From NCBI RefSeq assembly GCF_041381155.1, contig NC_091136.1:45622284-45686283 (forward strand): a stretch of DNA of 64,000 nucleotides. The letters are read 5' to 3'. Shown here one piece after another: positions 24,801 through 35,394 of the stretch (position 1 is its first letter; each line of letters begins with the position of its first letter). A model generated the notes under the pieces. It saw nothing but the letters and a program-made list of their open reading frames with translations. It made no database searches and had not been told where the DNA came from. Made by a program: the position numbers and the translations under genes. This DNA comes from Argopecten irradians (Eukaryota > Mollusca > Bivalvia > Pectinida > Pectinidae).

Positions 24801-26930
24801 ATGTTAATATAGTTAATTAAGCATTAGATTTACCTAAGAATGGTACCTTACACTAACATGTAGACCAGTCGACATTCCACATACGGTTCACTCGGAAAAG
24901 TTGCATGTGATATTTCGTGTAAATACGTATCAGTAGCAGACGAAAGTTGCCATTCATTGGTTTAAAAAAATTATCAACTTGTCATTCTACGTCAGATGCT
25001 GCCGCCAGACAATTATACAGACAATTCTATAAGAGACAGTAAAATTTAAACGAAATGTCTAATATTAAGGCTGAGTAAAGTTTTCAGTGCGATGCTTTTG
25101 TATTCGTATATACATGTGTCAGCGTTATGGCAATACAAAATGGAACTAAATGTCAAATACACTAAAATGCATTTACCAAGAATACCGTAAATGCTTTCCG
25201 TAAAGAGCGTAGCAGCGAGTTGAAAGGACACAATGCAAAACACATGATGAAACCAAGCATCGTTTACAATAACTGACGCGTCCAAACTGCTTTGTGGTTT
25301 TGTTGCCAATATTTCGTGTTTTGCCCCGAGGAAAGTCTGATACAGCGAAATACTGCAACAACACTGATCAATGTTTGCACGACGTATTGTTAGATGATAC
25401 AGCTTCGTCAAGTTCATGACTTTAAGCTATAGACAATCTGAACGTCTTCTTATACATCTCCAATATTTTAATTGATAACAACAAACCAGAAGGATGTAAA
25501 GCAACATCGGCAAGCCAGCAGGTGATGTACTTACTGTTTATCTTCAAAGAGAATAATCAATCCGCGATCTACATCGCTGTCTCCGGATTCCCTGATATGC
25601 CTTGATTGATCGTGACAGGCACGTGCCAACTTAGGCGGGAAACACCACGAAGTTCAATGCTTATCAGGTGACGTGTCATACGTCACAGGGTCCGTCTACA
25701 TTGTTGTTAAAAATGTTCGTGATAGTAAGCGATGGATGAATTTGTTGATTGTACGTTGACAGGAGGGGAAATATTGAGTGATATCCGACCTACAATGGTG
25801 GTAGATTATCAGTGGTAGTGTGTGTGGTAGGTGAGGCGTTCTGTCTGTGAGGGGAACAGGGTCACTAAAGTGTTTGGACAGTATTTTAATGGTAACTAGG
25901 TCAATAGAAGGAGGTCACTATGGTAACAATATTAAATTAAAACGTAACTATGGCATTGTAACGACAATAACTAGGTCATTATGGTTGGAGAAAAACATTG
26001 GTCAAAAATGTGTAGTGGTGGAAAGTAGGTCACTAGTGGCCTAAACAAGACTATATCTGACTTTGCCTAGCGTATTATTGAAATATCATAGAGTGAACCT
26101 AGTACTTATGTCAAATCTATAACGGTTTAACCCGTGTTACTTGGACAAACTGGGTCAACAGATTGGTGATATGATAAGAAAAGTTGACAGCCACCAGAAA
26201 ACAAAACTAATACTTTTAAAATGTAATCACAAGAATAAACATGTATTGTTAAAACTTTGCCAAAAAGGTTAAGTTGTTATTATTAAGATACAAACAATAA
26301 AAATCAGTGGTGTAACTATTAGGTAATTTGGTGGCTTATTCAATTATATGTATGTGCAAATCTTAGTCATAAATAATATTTTTTTCTTCGTTTTCATACT
26401 TAATCCAACTTTCTGATTGACCGATTTTTTCTTTATAACTCTATGAAGAAGACAAATTCGATAATATCGCGAAAACCTGACGTTAACGTGACGTCACAAT
26501 AGTGATATCGACGTTGCGTATTGATTTGGAAAAAATACCTTGTATGTCAGTACGTCTGAACGTATTTCATTTGAATAAGTAGTCTGAAAGAATGATTATA
26601 AGCATAAATGTCACTATTTCTGAATTTCATCGGGTTATGAGATTGTGTTTGCAAAGTTGATTTCATACCTCAATGAAATTCAGAAATAATACCACCAACG
26701 CTTAAGTACTTGATGTAGTTTCTAAACATTTTTATTCAAAATTGTGTCATCAAGGTACATGCTCTACTATCAGTTGTACGTAAGATGAACGAAATAACAC
26801 GGTCACAAAGTACTGTGGCAATAAAATCACATGTGTTACTGCAATGGTCTGGTAGATCATCATACGTCATGACATATATCACAACACCTGTCACAATCGG
26901 TGACCTAATCACCGGGAAAACATTGTATTT
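21826..26930. other. gene-free stretch, about 5 kb
   Basis: No coding is supported. At 25840-26040 a motif 'ggtaactaggtca...ggtcactatgg' recurs loosely several times, giving a cryptic simple-sequence look. A perfect hairpin is listed separately at 26615. The 123-codon minus ORF at 25417-25046 has no motif and poor coding character. Confidence 0.35.
26615..26688. repeat. perfect 16-nt inverted repeat
   Basis: 'tatttctgaatttcat' at 26615-26630 is the exact reverse complement of 26673-26688, with a 42-nt loop. It could be a small foldback element. Nothing in the flanks identifies it. Confidence 0.8.
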
Positions 26931-26940
26931 ACCCTAATAT

Positions 26941-27150
26941 GGCCGCGGTGGCCACGTGGTTTAGATGTCCCGCCATATAACCACAAGCCCTCTACCTCTG
27001 GGATGCTGATTCGAATCTCATGTGGGGCAGTTGCCAGGTACTGCTGGTCGGTGGTTTTCTCCGGGTACTCCGGATTCTCCACCAACAAACCTGGCAGGTC
27101 CTTACATGACCCTGGCTGTTAATAGGACGTCAAACTAAAACAAACCAAAA
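26941..27150 (+). mobile_element. tRNA-derived SINE, full length with target-site duplication
   Basis: The 5' end 'ggccgcggtggccacgtggt' is a tRNA-like A box region, and 'gctgattcgaatctcatg' supplies the B box. The central part 'ggttttctccgggtactccg' resembles the conserved core of the MetaSINE superfamily (recalled, not checked). The 3' part 'ccttacatgaccctggctgt' with 'aataggacgt' leads into a CAAA-rich tail. The 8-bp direct repeat CCTAATAT (26933-26940 and 27151-27158) flanks it exactly, showing an intact retrotransposition event. It would be transcribed by RNA polymerase III and mobilised by a LINE in trans. It is not a working tRNA gene, since the tRNA part is degenerate. Confidence 0.88.
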
Positions 27151-27599
27151 CCTAATATGGCACGCCAAAATTCAATATTTTACAAATGTTTTCTATGTGA
27201 AAATTTAAACTAGCTTTTCCCATGCTAAATGTAGTGTTACGAACAAAACTATATATAGTGAACATCAACAAATGGGTAAAATGACAAATAAATTGCTGCA
27301 ATGATACTGCAACCTAACAAATGTGGCCATCGGTATCAAAGTGAGAGAGGCGCTTGTAGTCCAAAGTATCACTGCATGAAGCAGGGATCACGAGTTGCTA
27401 CATGAAAACTTTAACACACGTGTACTATGAAATATAGTGTTAAAGTGACGCATCCCGCTAAGCTGAGACATCGAATAGCTGTCAAAGGGAAAGCTTGTTT
27501 TAAAGGCATTTATACTATTGTTAATTGATAAACGCGAATGTCCTTATCTATATCACTTATTCAATTTGAAAATTGATACAACTTGTAGTAAAGTCAAAT

Positions 27600-27655
27600 A
27601 TTTAACTATCATTACACCAGGTTTGGCAAAACTTAACCACTCAGCCATCTCGGCC
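27600..27655 (-). repeat. SINE head fragment
   Basis: The reverse complement begins 'ggggccgagatggctgagtg', matching the tRNA-derived head of the SINE at 26941. Only the head remains. Confidence 0.55.
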
Positions 27656-27665
27656 CCAGTCATAA

Positions 27666-28490
27666 TACACAAACAATACGACAGCTAGGTGTTGGTTTTT
27701 TTTGCAGTGAACTTCCACAGCAGTTCAGGAAAACTTAATGATGCATTCAGATTTGGTTGGCGTAATACGTCCGTCGTATTACTCGTTCAACCCTAAGGCT
27801 AGTGATGCATTTATGTACAGTCAACTGTGTTATCTGTAAAGCATTAGGCGACTTTATAAATTTGTCTTGTGTGTAGCATATTGAGAAGTACCGCGGAAAC
27901 AAACCCCCTTCTGTGAGTATGAAACTGGGAAAGAATATCATTGTTATACTTTTATGTAAGAATTTAAATGTTTCTGTTTCCATAATTAGTAAAGGTCCTG
28001 TTGTTTATACTTTTATTATTGTGTATAATGTACCTTAATTGTGTTTGGCATTGCTTTGTATGATGCCTCAAATAACAATCATATTAATGCTACTTCAATA
28101 TCGTTTTACAAGTTGCTACATATAAATGTACTATATGTTACTTGCAGCGACTTAACACCGGTTGGTGCCAACGATTACATCACTGGATCATGTGCTGCAT
28201 TCTGTCATTAATTTCATACTACTTATTGCACTTGTTATTGAGCTAATGGTCTCTTAATGTGTTGTTGTTATAAGTCCCTTAGTGTTTTGCAGTCTCTCTT
28301 TGTATTTTCTAGTGTAAATCACTATATTCTGGCGAATACAATATAGTTCGTGTCTTCGTTATCGTCGACAAATATGCGATGACATATATTCGCGATCAAG
28401 CGCTTATATAGACAATTTTACATCCATATACTACCATTCGCTAAACATTTAAACTCGCGTTCGAACTCTCGCGAAAATTTGTATCTCTAG
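27666..28490. other. gene-free stretch
   Basis: AT-rich, with no coding recognised. It ends where the minisatellite begins. Confidence 0.4.
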
Positions 28491-30150
28491 TAAATAAGGT
28501 GTAGTAGTATATACTATAACGATGTTGTAATATAACGAGTAAATAATGTGTAGAAGTATATAATATAACGATGTTGTAATATAACGAGTAAATAATGTGA
28601 AGAAGTATATAATATAACGATGTTGTAATATAACGAGTAAATAAGATGTAGTAGTATATAATATAACGAGTAAATAATGTGTAGAAGTATATAATATAAA
28701 GATGTTGTAATATAACGAGTAAATAAGATGTAGTAGTATATAATATAACGAGTAAATAATGTGTAGAAGTATATAATATAACGATGTTGTAATATAACGA
28801 GTAAATAATGTGAAGAAGTATATAATATAACGATGTTGTAATATAACTAGAAAATAATGTGTAGTAGTATATAATTTAACGAGTAAATAATGTGTAGAAG
28901 TATATAGTATAACGGTGTTGTAATATAACGAGTAAATAATGTGTAGTAGTGTATAATTTAACGATGTTGTGATATAACGGGTAAATAAGGTGTAGTAGTG
29001 TATAACATAAAGATATTGTAATATAACGAGTAAATAATATGTAGTAGTATATAATATAACGAGTAAATAATGTGTAGTAGTATATAGTATAACGGTGTTG
29101 TGATATAACGAGTAAATAAGATGTAGTAGTATATAATATAACGAGTAAATAAGGTGTAGTAGTATATAATATAACGAGTAAATAATGTGTAGAAGTATAT
29201 AGTATAACGAGTTAATAATGTGTTGAAGTATATAATATAAATATGTTGTAATATAACGAGTAAATAATATGTAGTAGTATATAATTTAACGAGTAAATAA
29301 TGTGTAGAAGTATATAATATAAAGATGTTGTAATATAACGAGTAAATAATGTGTTGAAGCATATAATATAACGATGTTGTAATATAAAGAGTAAATAATA
29401 TGTAGTAGTATATAATTTAACGAGTAAATAATGTGTAGAAGTATATAATATAAAGATGTTGTAATATAACGAGTAAATAATATGTAGTAGTATATAATAT
29501 AACGAGTAAATAATGTGTAGAAGTATATAGTATAACGGTGTTGTGATATAACGAGTAAATAATGTGTTGAAGCATATAATATAACGAGTAAATAAGGTGT
29601 AGTAGTATATAATATAACGAGTAAATAAGGTGTAGTAGTATATAATATAACGAGTAAATAATGTGTAGAAGTATATAGTATAACGAGTAAATAATGTGTT
29701 GAAGTATATAATATAAAGATGTTGTAATATAACGAGTAAATAATATGTAGTAGTATATAATATAACGAGTAAATAATGTGTAGAAGTATATAGTATAACG
29801 ATGTTGTAATATAACTAGTAAATAATGTGTAGTAGTATATAATTTAACGAGTAAATAATGTGTAGAAGTATTTAATATAACGAGTAAATAATATGTTGTA
29901 GTATATAATATAACGAGTAAATAATGTGTAGAAGTATATAGTGTAACGGTGTTGTTATATAACTAGTAAATAATGTGTAGTAGTATATAATTTGACGAGT
30001 AAATAATGTGTAGAAGTATTTAATATAACGAGTAAATAATGTGTAGAAGTTTATAATATAACGAGTAAATAATGTGTTGAAGCATATAATATAACGAGTA
30101 AATAATGTGTTGAAGTATATAATATAACGATGTTGTGATATAACGAGTAA
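28491..30150. repeat. AT-rich minisatellite with two interleaved unit lengths (about 33 and 49 bp)
   Basis: Tandem copies of 'ataacgagtaaataatgtgt' plus 'agaagtatataat' form a 33-bp unit. Many copies carry an extra 16-bp segment ('atgttgtaatataacg') making a 49-bp unit. The extra segment is itself close to the 'ataatataacg' part of the basic unit, so the long unit probably arose by partial duplication. Positions alternate between 'tagtag' and 'tagaag/ttgaag'. The minus-strand Tyr/Ile-rich ORFs in it follow from the repeat and are not genes. Confidence 0.95.
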
Positions 30151-30679
30151 TTATTATATGACTGGTGCTTTTGCTGTATTTTGATCGGCCAATACGTTTC
30201 TCAGAAGTATTCATCAACTGCGATATCAACCCCGAAATCGGCGGCAAAAAGCACGCGAGGTTACTGGATTCAGTCCAGATACCTCTCGCGAGTCCAGTAA
30301 CCTGTTTTGAAAAATAGATCGAGGAAAACTCCCTTGAAATGTGACGTCATAATCACTTTTGACGTCAAGTCGTACCCAAATATAGCGTTACAGGAGTTTC
30401 CCTCATTCAATGACGTCGGGATAATCTATTGTGACGTCAATATTGTAGTCGGCAACATATATGGCGGAAGCCAGCAAGTTTACTGCGATCAACGGTGACA
30501 CCTGCAAACTTCAATTTATGGAAAACGTTCAAGAATGCCACACGGGCTGCAGTTGATACAATATTCCAGTTCTACCAGTCTAAACCGTTAGCAAGAAGCA
30601 TTTTGGATATTTACCATATACTACATGTAATTGCTTTTGTAAAGAGCCGGCTTAATAGCATGTAAGTGTCATATAATAA
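30151..30679. mobile_element. non-autonomous TIR element inside the minisatellite
   Basis: The 12-bp ends 'ttattatatgac' (30151-30162) and 'gtcatataataa' (30668-30679) are perfect inverted repeats, and the sequence between them is unlike the array on either side. Inside, 'aggttactgga' (30258-30268) pairs with 'tccagtaacct' (30293-30303). No transposase is present and the length (529 bp) suits a MITE. A target duplication is unclear. 'taatt' occurs both at the left edge and after the neighbouring palindrome, so the TIR element and the palindrome may be one insertion. Confidence 0.6.
30342..30439. promoter_or_regulatory. cluster of CRE (ATF/CREB) palindromes
   Basis: TGACGTCA occurs at 30342-30349, 30360-30367 and 30432-30439, and TGACGTCG at 30411-30418: three perfect and one 7-of-8 sites within 98 bp. 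Perfect sites are otherwise scattered singly in this window (for example near 7190, 10036, 26490 and 33080). The sites are seen; any binding or regulatory role is inferred. Confidence 0.45.
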
Positions 30680-30684
30680 AACAG

Positions 30685-30819
30685 TTATCGACCTATTTTC
30701 AGGTGGATACGGTGAGTTATCAACCCTCGAAAATGATATAACCCTCGGCCTCCGGCCTCGGGATATATCACTTACTCGGGTTGATAACTCACCGTATCCA
30801 CCTGAAAATAGGTCGATAA
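30685..30819. repeat. long palindrome with perfect 42-nt arms
   Basis: 30685-30726 is exactly complementary to 30778-30819. The 51-nt centre contains a further near-palindrome (gatata...ccctcgg / cctcggg...atatatc). The transcript or single strand would form a very stable hairpin. It lies next to the TIR element and splits the minisatellite, so it was inserted after the array existed. The 92-codon minus ORF across it is a by-product of the symmetry. Confidence 0.95.
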
Positions 30820-30822
30820 TTG

Positions 30823-30925
30823 TATAGAAGTATATAATATAACGATGTTGTGATATAACGAGTAAATAATGTGTAGTAGTATATAACATAACGAGTAAAT
30901 AAGGTGCAGTAGTATATATTTAACG
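30823..30925. repeat. minisatellite, distal remnant
   Basis: Continues the 33/49-bp units ('agaagtatataatataacga', 'cgagtaaataatgtgtagta') beyond the inserted TIR element and palindrome, showing that the array was once continuous. Confidence 0.9.
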
Positions 30926-31890
30926 ATAAGTTTTAACTATCCTTTGATACTAGTAATGTTTTAATGCCTTATTTTTTGTATATCTCTGTTGTTACGTTCT
31001 AATTGTTAGTTTTCAACGGAACGATATTTGAAAGTTCATTACATACTTATAAAATTGGAAATGTACTCTTAATTGTGACTTATTTCAACACTGTGTATTT
31101 TGGTGAGTTGTATACTTTGCTTTAAGAAATGATGACCATGCGACGTAGTGAAATCATACAAAACACTGATAGGGAAATTGGTATCAAATCCAGTTCAGTG
31201 CTGCTCTCTGTTACTTTCAGAGTTTATTTTATAAATACGTATAATTATGTGCAAAAACGAAACATCTGGCTTGTGTAAATATCAAGATTACACAACATGG
31301 TGTGTAATACAACACTAGTATTTTTTTCTATGGCAAAGGCATTGTGTATCGTTTAAAAAGCCTAGCAAATAATAGCAAACGCTTCATACATATACACCGA
31401 GAAAAAAGATGTATTATAACGGTATCACATATCATCGGTCAGTATTTAAAATGGTGAAGAAAGAGCTGGTGTGCATATTGTTAGGTCTGTGATTAAAAGT
31501 ATGTTTCCGCTAACGCCACATTTTGTTCCTTTCCTGTTTATGCTGAAAGCACCTGAAGGAAGCCTTTGTCGACAGCACAACCTAATAAATTGAAAATAAC
31601 GAAAACAGTTTGTTCCAAAAGAATATATATTTAGTTGTTGAAGCCCTACACTATACATATGTATTATTGGTTGGTGGTGATGTGACACGTGATCGTCCTC
31701 TGATTGTACCAAACTACCAAAGTAAACAATAACAACACTACAACCGATGACGTGACGGATTACGTAGTAGTAACGTAACCTTGACAGCCGGGTTGACGGG
31801 TTATGGCACATAGTTCCGCACAAGCCTATATACTATCTTAACTCTTGGTATGAATTAATTTTATTTCATAAAAACCAGTTAAATTAAAGA
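30926..31890. other. gene-free stretch
   Basis: The 125-codon minus ORF at 31823-31446 has no motif, signal or splice context and is not accepted. Nothing else was seen. Confidence 0.4.
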
Positions 31891-31897
31891 TTTATTA

Positions 31898-32015
31898 AAG
31901 GATTAACCTCTTACCTCTCACGAGGTAAATTGCGTAAACGCGAAGCGTTTACGTACAATTTACCGACTGCTCCATTGGGTTTATCATCTCATAAACTAAA
32001 CAGAGGTTAATCCTT
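31898..32015. repeat. nested hairpin (foldback element)
   Basis: The outer arms 'aaggattaacctct' (31898-31911) and 'agaggttaatcctt' (32002-32015) are perfect. The inner arms 31924-31941 and 31945-31964 (ggtaaattgcgtaaacgc against its complement) have a 2-nt bulge. Stems within stems are usual for MITE-like foldback elements. It has no coding. Confidence 0.8.
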
Positions 32016-35000
32016 ATATTTACAATATTTTCTTTGAACAATGAAATAAACCAGAAAATCATATACAATGATTTACCGTGTGCTATTCGCCGTCAAAATT
32101 ATTTTGCAGTCATGTTTAACAATGCAACAGCCATTCAGAAAAAGCGCGCCGTTGACTGACAGCTTCATCCGCCCTTTTTTCTATAACGTCACAAAAATAG
32201 TTATTATATTTCAGTTATTTTATTCAGGTCAAACTTAGTTTATCGATACAGAAACAGTGGCAATTGTAAATATTTCTATATGTAAGTTATCACCTGTGAT
32301 AAATCACTTTGTTATAGCCTGTTTATACCACCCACTGTACGTTGGCCACTATTAAAAAGAAGGAAAATAAGCGATAAAGTAAAGAAAAGTAAGTTTACAT
32401 AATGACGTAATAATTTTAAGTGACTCATGGCGTTGTGAGGGGGCGGAGTGGAACGCCTATTTCGTTTGGATATGACTAACCATAGTTGAAATAGCCATGA
32501 AATATCGTAGAGAATAGGGAAGAATTCCTACCGAAATGACAAATAATGATTTGTCAGCACAAAATTTGTTTACCCTCGCTTATCAAATAATAGATTTTGC
32601 AATTACATCGGGTAAACGTTTGATAAACGTAAGTGGGTGAGTTTGAAGCCCTTGAAATAATGAAGAATGTATAAAATGGGAGAAATAACATGAAATTCAT
32701 ATTCCGTTCTAAATGATTAAATCTTATTCCTATAAATATTTTTATTGATCATTTTTACAGGTACTATCAGGTTTTTAAGGTATTGATCATTTGTATAGGT
32801 AATATGAAGTTTTTAAGCTGAACATCAGAAATGTATAGTATCTTAGATGACGTCTATGAAATAAAGGCTAGCAAAAATTAAAAAAAAAAAAAAAAAAAAA
32901 AAAACCCTCTTAGACCCGTTTGATAAAATTTCTAATCTGAAATGAACACAAATTTATTTTTATCACATTGCTGCAACAACCTACTTTTCAGAGAACTTCA
33001 ACGCTAAAATGTACTGCAAATATCCAGTTGGGGCAGCCGATTGGTCCCGCGCCCGTCCTCGAAATCCTGGCGTCATGTCATTTCCCTTGACGTCACTTTA
33101 TTGTTTGTGTCATGAAGAACCTTTTTTTCGGTACACTTAATGGAAATCATTCTTGGTTATATTACATTAAGTACATATACTAAAATATTACACGGGTGAA
33201 ATTCCTGAATATCAGATAGATTATGTGTAAATTATATTACTTTTAATTTTAGAAAGAAAACAAATGTTTATACGATGGCAGCTCCGAAGCAAATGAAGTC
33301 ATGGTAGCGTAGAAATACTATTCTCTGAAAAACCTTCGTCACTTTCCCGGCACGGGAGTAGCAGATCTGATTTAACGCGATTCTGAAACTTTTCAACACT
33401 AAAAATTAATAAATTACCCTTTACCTGGAAATATTGTAACTTGAATTCGTATTATAAAATGAAAATTGAAGTAGACTCCAGTGTTTGAATTTTGCGAATT
33501 CCTTTTCTAGCCGCAACGGAAGTAAAAATAGGCATCAAATTAGGAATGAAATTCGGATATGTTTCACTTACTGCGAGATTCCAACATACGTTTAGGCAAA
33601 TTAAATATTTTTAAGTAGAAGCACAACCTAAGTGTGTCGTATGCACCCTGATTTATTTTCTTGCGACAGTCTAAGTACCAATAATCTCCGCAAGACTGTA
33701 CTCTTAAACATTATTTTCGGAGTCTAAAATGTGACGTCGCACGTTACTGATTCCCGCGCATATATTTACGCGGAATTTGAACGATTCAAATGAAAGTTGT
33801 ATGCATGGAAAATAACGTAGTCTCTATAGCAAACACACCAATGACCAGTTAGTAAATAATTGCAAAGCCAGCATCTTCATCTGTTAATTACTTCCGATTA
33901 GTATACTAAAGTAGGGGGACAAAATAGCTGCCTCCACTGGGTTGTTGCAGTTACATTTTGAAATTCTTTCATATGTAGATTGTTGTAGTTTGGGGATAAA
34001 ACGTATCTTCGATTTCTGTTCAATTTAAAATACTGAGTTGTTACTAACAGAACACCCATTCCTATAGTTTTGTATGTCATCCTTTGTTTTGACATTTGTC
34101 CTATAACACCAATGTAGTTTTGTACATTATATCAATATTTAACTAAACGATGAAATTAATATACCGGAAACTTCAAATATCAACCTGCCAAATGGGCTTT
34201 AAATAACTGACAATTATCTTTATGTTATATCCCTATAGAGTGTGTTAATAGCTAATGTATTGAGTACATTATTGTATTGGTATATTGTTACTAGTCTGCC
34301 GATACATAAATGACATAATATCGAGTCGGGATTCCATAATAGAAACACCTGTTATGTACGGGGGTCCATAGACAGGGTTAAAGCTACTACAAATCTATCA
34401 TAGTTTACATATCGCCGACATCTGTTTGGCAGGAAATATACCAGGAAACGTTTTGTGAGATCACATTGTAAATTTGTGATGTACAATGGTAGTGTAATGT
34501 AAACACCTGATGGGAAATTAACAACAAATCTGAATGCCCTGTACATTTTAGAGGTGAGTTTCCGATAGCATAAGAGAGATATGTATAAAACATAGTTTTG
34601 TTCAATGTTCTTTCTTTGAGAATGCCACATATGCATGTCCATTCCGTTATCTCTTTCCATTGGTTTATAAAAATCACTGAGATTCTGCTGTCTCTACATT
34701 TTAAAATAAGCGTTTCGCATTCATTGTAATAGTAACATAACGGACATTTATCGAAATAGACATTCACAATGAATTTTATACAAATTCTGTGATCCAAGTA
34801 TTCGATAGTTTTGTCAATGTTCTCTATTGCGTCTATTCCGAAGACCGAGGGAAACATCACCTCTCAAAGGTTTTACAATTCCTTGTATTAACCTACAAAA
34901 AGTCAATGATTGTTTTGTTATATGAAACGATACAATGATGTTTTGCTACTTTGAACAATTTGAAGCAAGGAAAGCGCAATGACTTATTAAACAAAAAATC

Positions 35001-35390
35001 AAGAAAATCTTCAACAACGTTTCCTCAATAAACTGTATGTTTAGTATTCCTGTTGTACTTCTTCACAATATAACTTTCGAACATATAGCTACAATTAAAA
35101 TGTGTTAAAACATCTTTCCTTATCCTACCTCACTGTTGTCTACCATGTTGCAGTTGGCCATTGCCCGATAATTGGCAATGCTCTATTTTGATTGGTCAAA
35201 AATGTGGAAGAGACGGGGAATTTCCTGTGTCTATTTGTAGCCAGGTTACCGGATTTGCAATGTCAACCTCTGAACATGTGTTAATCGGTCTTAACATTTT
35301 GTCAAGACCTGTTCGGGCGGTCTAGACCAATCAGAACACGGAAAACTCAAAGTCATAAAACAATTAGGTGTCACTATGATAAGTTAAATA
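32016..35390. other. gene-free stretch with a long poly(A) tract
   Basis: A run of more than 20 A lies at about 32880-32903 and could be the tail of an otherwise unrecognised retro-insert. The 151-codon minus ORF at 34860-34405 is the longest uninterrupted frame nearby. It has a CPLC...C motif but no family I can name and no splice context, so it is only mentioned here. A small inverted repeat (attgcc...ggcaat) lies at about 35161-35180. Confidence 0.35.
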
Positions 35391-35394
35391 AATA

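Noticed and set aside
25046..25417. 123-codon minus-strand ORF
   Set aside because: No motif, signal or splice context, and a second frame on the same strand is also open, so chance is likely.
26941..27030. tRNA gene
   Set aside because: A and B boxes are present, but the cloverleaf is degenerate and the sequence continues into a SINE core and tail flanked by a target duplication.
28958..29362. 134-codon minus-strand ORF rich in Tyr, Ile and Leu
   Set aside because: It lies wholly within the 33/49-bp minisatellite and repeats with its period. The open frame follows from the repeat lacking stops on that strand.
28491..30150. Regularly repeated units resembling a CRISPR array
   Set aside because: Units are contiguous tandem copies without unique spacers, in an animal genome, and no cas genes are present.
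34405..34860. 151-codon minus-strand ORF with CPLC...C pattern
   Set aside because: No family match, no splice context and A/T-driven codons. The Cys pattern vaguely recalls LINE C-termini but lacks the expected His. Not strong enough to annotate.
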